Made by a program: the position numbers and the translations under genes
Notes under the pieces: model-generated
Told to the model about the DNA's origin: nothing
What the model saw: the letters and a program-made list of their open reading frames with translations, nothing else
Database searches by the model: none
Shown here: positions 60,785 through 64,000 of the stretch, in pieces
How positions within the stretch are numbered: position 1 is the first letter of the stretch
Layout of the letters: each line of letters opens with the position of its first letter
From: Limnobaculum parvum
GTDB taxonomy: Bacteria > Pseudomonadota > Gammaproteobacteria > Enterobacterales > Enterobacteriaceae
Length of the DNA stretch: 64,000 bases
NCBI RefSeq assembly: GCF_003096015.2
Contig: NZ_CP029185.2
Location: 3,645,001-3,709,000, forward strand
Direction: 5' to 3'

Positions 60785-62263
60785 TTAACCGGCAACAGCG
60801 ATACGTTTCATATCAGTCATATAACCACGCAACTTCTTACCAATCACTTCAATTGGATGATTGCGGATGGCTTCGTTAACATCACGCAGTTGGGCATTAT
60901 CAATTTCTGCTGCTGCAACAGATTTACCTAAGTCACCAGCCTGCAATGAACCCATGAATTTTTCACGCAACAGTGGTACAGCAGCATTAGAGAACAGATA
61001 GTTACCATACTCAGCAGTATCAGAAATAACCACGTTCATTTCATACAGGCGCTTACGAGCAATGGTGTTAGCAATTAGCGGTAACTCGTGCAGAGATTCA
61101 TAGTAAGCAGACTCTTCAATAATGCCGGAAACCACCATGGTTTCAAACGCCAGCTCAACCCCGGCTTTAACCATCGCAATCATTAAGACGCCGTGATCAA
61201 AGTATTCCTGCTCGCTAATTTTACCTTCTTGCTGAGGCGCATTCTCGAAAGCGGTACGGCCTGTCTCTTCGCGCCAGCCTAATAGTTTTGCGTCATTATT
61301 TGCCCAGTCAGCCATCATACCTTCAGAGAAGGCTCCAGAGATAATGTCATCCATATGCTTTTGGAACAGCGGAGCCATCAGCGTTTTTAACTGTTCAGAC
61401 AGTGCGAAAGCACGCAGTTTTGCCGAATTAGACAAGCGGTCCATCATCAACGTGATACCACCTTGTTTCAGCGCCTCGGTCGTGGTTTCCCAACCGTACT
61501 GCACTAATTTTTCAGCATAAGCCGGGCTGGCACCGTCAGCCACCAGCTTGTCAAAACATAGAATCGAACCTGCCTGTAACATACCACACAGGATAGTTTG
61601 CTCACCCATCAGGTCAGACTTAACTTCAGCAACAAAAGAAGATTGCAAAACACCCGCACGATGACCACCGGTCGCTGCTGCCCATGCTTTAGCAATCGCC
61701 ATGCCTTCACCTTTTGGATCGTTTTCTGGGTGAACAGCAATCAGAGTAGGTACACCAAAACCGCGCTTATACTCTTCACGAACCTCTGTACCCGGGCACT
61801 TCGGCGCAACCATCACAACCGTGATATCTGGGCGAATAGTTTCGCCAACTTCAACAATATTGAAACCGTGAGAATAACCTAACGCTGCACCTTTTTTCAT
61901 CAGCGGTTGTACCGCCTGGACGACAGCAGAATGCTGCTTGTCTGGCGTCAGGTTAACCACTAAGTCTGCCTGAGGGATCAATTCTTCGTAGGTTCCTACT
62001 TTAAAACCATTTTCTGTCGCTTTACGCCATGATGCACGCTTTTCATCAATCGCCTCTTTACGTAACGTATAAGCGATATCCAGACCAGAATCGCGCATGT
62101 TCAGGCCCTGATTAAGACCTTGAGCACCACATCCAACAATAACGATTTTTTTACCCTTCAGAAAACCGGACTCATCCGCAAACTCATCGCGCCCCATAAA
62201 ACGGCACTGACCTAACTGGGCCAACTGCTGGCGTAAGTTTAATGTATTGAAATAGTTAGCCAT
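60785..62263 (-). CDS. ilvC: IlvC, ketol-acid reductoisomerase
   Basis: NADPH-dependent second step of isoleucine and valine synthesis, converting acetolactate or acetohydroxybutyrate. From ATG 62263 (GGAG well placed) the product has 492 residues, the long class II form of enterobacteria with a duplicated C-terminal domain. It carries the Rossmann motif VGCGAQGLNQGLN, YTLRKEAIDEKRASW for NADPH, VAPKCPGTEVREEY and DLMGEQTILCGMLQAG with Mg2+ ligands. An in-frame start at 62410 would add 49 residues overlapping the ilvY control region and is unlikely. It is divergent from its activator gene ilvY. Confidence 0.97.
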   Translation of the reverse strand: MANYFNTLNLRQQLAQLGQCRFMGRDEFADESGFLKGKKIVIVGCGAQGLNQGLNMRDSGLDIAYTLRKEAIDEKRASWRKATENGFKVGTYEELIPQADLVVNLTPDKQHSAVVQAVQPLMKKGAALGYSHGFNIVEVGETIRPDITVVMVAPKCPGTEVREEYKRGFGVPTLIAVHPENDPKGEGMAIAKAWAAATGGHRAGVLQSSFVAEVKSDLMGEQTILCGMLQAGSILCFDKLVADGASPAYAEKLVQYGWETTTEALKQGGITLMMDRLSNSAKLRAFALSEQLKTLMAPLFQKHMDDIISGAFSEGMMADWANNDAKLLGWREETGRTAFENAPQQEGKISEQEYFDHGVLMIAMVKAGVELAFETMVVSGIIEESAYYESLHELPLIANTIARKRLYEMNVVISDTAEYGNYLFSNAAVPLLREKFMGSLQAGDLGKSVAAAEIDNAQLRDVNEAIRNHPIEVIGKKLRGYMTDMKRIAVAG

Positions 62264-62389
62264 TGTTATTCTCCATTCTTGGTTGTTATGTTGCGCTTTG
62301 TTGTGTTGGTACCCGTAAACAGCGGCACACCTGAAATTTATAATAAGACAAGATCTGCATTGCTTAAATTGATATATTAAGAAGATGAT

Positions 62390-62406
62390 ATTGCAATTTC
62401 TGCAAT
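62390..62406. promoter_or_regulatory. Likely IlvY operator half-sites between ilvC and ilvY
   Basis: ATTGCA (62390-62395) and TGCAAT (62401-62406) form an inverted repeat with five bases between. A related TGCATTGC lies upstream at 62356-62363. In E. coli IlvY binds tandem sites between these genes and activates ilvC with acetolactate. Assignment is by position and symmetry. Confidence 0.6.
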
Positions 62407-62426
62407 ACAAAATTCGGTGCCTTAAT

Positions 62427-63308
62427 GTGGATCTTCGTGATTTAAAATTGTTTCTTCATTTAGCCGACAGTCAGCACTTTGGCAAAACCGCTAAAGCAAC
62501 CTATGTTAGCCCTTCCACCCTGTCGAGACAGATACAACGAATGGAAGAAGAACTTGGGCAGATGCTATTTCTGCGTGATAACCGCACCGTACAGCTCACC
62601 CATGCAGGCCAGCAGCTTAAGGTCTTTGCTCAACAAACCTTATTGCATTATCAACAGTTGAAAAATGCCCTGACGCAGGAGGGGGAATCCCTCAGTGGCG
62701 AACTGCGAATCTTCTGTTCGGTAACGGCTGCCTACAGCCATCTACCCGCCATACTCGACCAATTCCGCGCCCTACACCCTAATGTAGAAATAAAATTGAC
62801 CACCGGTGACGCCGCAGATGCTGTTGATAAAATTCAGTCTAACGATGCAGATCTGGCCATTGCCGGTCGCCCGGAAACGCTGCCTTCCACCATTGATTTT
62901 CGCAAAATTGGCGAGGTTCCACTGGTATTAATTACGCCAGCACTACCGTGCCCAGTACACACTCAAATGCTGGAACATAAACCTGATTGGGCAAATATTC
63001 CCTTTATTTTACCGGAGCATGGCCCAACACGCAGACGTATCGACCAATGGTTTCGCCGTTACCACATCAGCAATCCGCAAATTTACGCTACGGTTGCTGG
63101 TCATGAAGCTATTGTTTCTATGGTTGCTCTTGGCTGTGGCATCGCACTGATTCCCAGCGTAGTGCTGGACAATAGTCCCGAAACTATCCGCAGCCGGATT
63201 GCTGTAGCAGACCACGTCACCCTGACATCCGCCTTTGATTTAGGGGTATGCGTACAGAAAAAGCGCCTCAATGAACCGCTGATTCACGCCTTCTGGCAAC
63301 TAATATGA
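62427..63308 (+). CDS. ilvY: IlvY, LysR-type activator of ilvC
   Basis: LysR-family regulator that activates ilvC in response to its substrates and represses itself. From GTG 62427 the product has 293 residues, beginning (M)DLRDLKLFLHLADSQHFGKTAKATYVSPSTLSRQIQRMEEELG, a LysR winged helix-turn-helix. The effector domain matches E. coli IlvY: IFCSVTAAYSHLPAILDQFR, LTTGDAADAVDKI, GHEAIVSMVALGCGIALIP and CVQKKRLNEPLIHAFW. An in-frame ATG at 62385 adds 14 residues running through the operator, so GTG 62427 is preferred. Confidence 0.94.
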   Translation: MDLRDLKLFLHLADSQHFGKTAKATYVSPSTLSRQIQRMEEELGQMLFLRDNRTVQLTHAGQQLKVFAQQTLLHYQQLKNALTQEGESLSGELRIFCSVTAAYSHLPAILDQFRALHPNVEIKLTTGDAADAVDKIQSNDADLAIAGRPETLPSTIDFRKIGEVPLVLITPALPCPVHTQMLEHKPDWANIPFILPEHGPTRRRIDQWFRRYHISNPQIYATVAGHEAIVSMVALGCGIALIPSVVLDNSPETIRSRIAVADHVTLTSAFDLGVCVQKKRLNEPLIHAFWQLI

Positions 63309-63320
63309 GTTTCACCGCAA

Positions 63321-64000
63321 TCACTCATCAGGATTGCGTTTAATCATTTCTGCCCGCATCAGGTAATGATAAAGGGGAGCCAATTGCTTAAAGCCTTTTT
63401 CTAACTGAGAAACCAGATCATTATTAAATACCATTTCCATCTCCTGACTGGTATGCATAACGGCAAATGACTTACGGTTATACCAGTTGGCAATGCTAGC
63501 ATCCTGATCTTTAACCAATGGGCGCTTATAACTTTCACCCACTAGCTCAAATGGCGGTTTATTGCATTTGGCTACCGCTAAAAAATCTTTAGGCTCGTTA
63601 CGCATCAATAAACGTAGCACATCCATCGTTTGTCGACTGGCGGAGTAATAGCCTAAACCATAGCGATAAAAATCGGGGGCAATTTCAAAAAAGTAGACTG
63701 GTGCATCTTTCCAATCTTTGCTGTGCCGTTTAAAGGTCAACCACATATGGCTGCGATAGCGGGATTTATCATGACTAAAACGTGTATCACGATGAATTCT
63801 GGACAGGGTTTTACCAATTGCTGGACGGGTTTCAAACTCAGGATCGATGAGCATCATGCACGGAGTTAGAACAGTTACCAGTGCACGGAAAGGGGTGAGT
63901 ATTTCATCATCATAAATGTGGCGATGATCGTCGAACCAATCTTTGCTGTTTTGAATTCTGACATCCTGTAAAAATGTCAGCCCCTGCTGCCTAAACCCAT
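63321..64000 (-). CDS. DUF2461 (TIGR02453) family protein, N-terminus outside window
   Basis: Protein of unknown function in the DUF2461 family. The visible part reads through the window end: GFRQQGLTFLQDVRIQNSKDWFDDHR (family FL..L..N..+.WF pattern), then GKTLSRIHRDTRFSHDKSRYRSHMW, the family's RIYRDTRFSKDKxPYK-like block, and FFEIAPDFYRYGLGYYSASRQTMDVLR. About 226 codons are present. The first in-frame ATG inside the window (63857) lies after conserved sequence, so the true start is beyond 64000. It is convergent with ilvY, 12 bases apart. Confidence 0.85.
   Translation of the reverse strand, partial: GFRQQGLTFLQDVRIQNSKDWFDDHRHIYDDEILTPFRALVTVLTPCMMLIDPEFETRPAIGKTLSRIHRDTRFSHDKSRYRSHMWLTFKRHSKDWKDAPVYFFEIAPDFYRYGLGYYSASRQTMDVLRLLMRNEPKDFLAVAKCNKPPFELVGESYKRPLVKDQDASIANWYNRKSFAVMHTSQEMEMVFNNDLVSQLEKGFKQLAPLYHYLMRAEMIKRNPDE

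Noticed and set aside
62264..62410. 49-codon N-terminal extension of ilvC
   Set aside because: The extension runs through the ilvC promoter and IlvY sites and has no similarity to ketol-acid reductoisomerases; ATG 62263 has a good ribosome-binding site.

Overview
The window is chromosomal DNA of a gamma-proteobacterium of the order Enterobacterales. Most proteins can be aligned by eye along their length with Escherichia coli orthologues, and gene order follows the E. coli 84-87 minute region (ilvYC-rep-gppA-rhlB-trxA-rho-wec cluster-tRNAs-glmZ-hemYXDC-cyaA-cyaY-lptM-dapF-yigA-xerC-yigB-uvrD-corA-rarD-recQ-rhtC-yigM), read here in the opposite orientation. Base composition is lower in GC than E. 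coli, and several genes sit where E. coli has something else (lysA, sstT, an AbrB-family gene, a polysaccharide deacetylase, a metallopeptidase-like gene, and a zntA-edd-gnt block). This suggests a genus outside the Escherichia/Salmonella group; Budviciaceae or Yersinia-like lineages are possible, but the genus is not established from sequence alone. No insertion sequence, prophage, CRISPR array or rRNA gene was found.

Layout. 1-3.9 kb: hemG (cut by the window edge), trkH, yigZ, pepQ. 4.0-4.9 kb: the biotin transporter gene yigM. 5.0-13.4 kb: a block that breaks the E. coli-like order, with zntA behind a ZntR-type promoter, then the gluconate/Entner-Doudoroff set edd, gntR, gntK and gntT, with GntR operators and perfect CRP sites. 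13.4-18.3 kb: a minus-strand run recQ - polysaccharide deacetylase - rhtC - HEIGH-motif protein. 18.6-24.3 kb: rarD, an abrB-family gene, corA with a long structured leader, and uvrD with a LexA box. 24.3-29.2 kb: lptM, lysA, dapF, yigA, xerC and yigB, the last four tightly coupled. 29.3-36.8 kb: cyaY, cyaA and the divergent hemCDXY operon. 36.8-37.3 kb: the small RNA GlmZ with a sigma-54 promoter, an IHF site and two GlrR-type sites. 37.3-39.9 kb: a DUF1294 gene, the argX-hisR-leuT-proM tRNA operon and sstT. 39.9-52.9 kb: the complete twelve-gene enterobacterial common antigen cluster (wecA to wecG). 53.0-60.1 kb: rho with a candidate rhoL leader ORF, trxA, rhlB, gppA and rep. 60.2-64.0 kb: a DUF805 gene, ilvC/ilvY, and a DUF2461 gene cut by the window end.

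How the genes work together. Cell-envelope functions dominate: the wec cluster builds and polymerises ECA, lptM helps outer-membrane LPS-translocon assembly, dapF and lysA handle meso-diaminopimelate for peptidoglycan and lysine, and GlmZ activates glmS for amino-sugar supply to all of these polymers. CyaA makes cAMP, and its promoter and both gnt control regions carry visible CRP sites, so gluconate use is predicted to be under joint GntR and cAMP-CRP control. hemC, hemD and hemG are haem pathway genes. UvrD, Rep, RecQ and XerC handle DNA repair, replication restart and dimer resolution.

Most of the window is ordinary core genome. The parts most worth a second look are the glmZ control region, the HEIGH-motif gene downstream of rhtC, the long leaders of corA, edd and rho, and a few unexplained inverted repeats.
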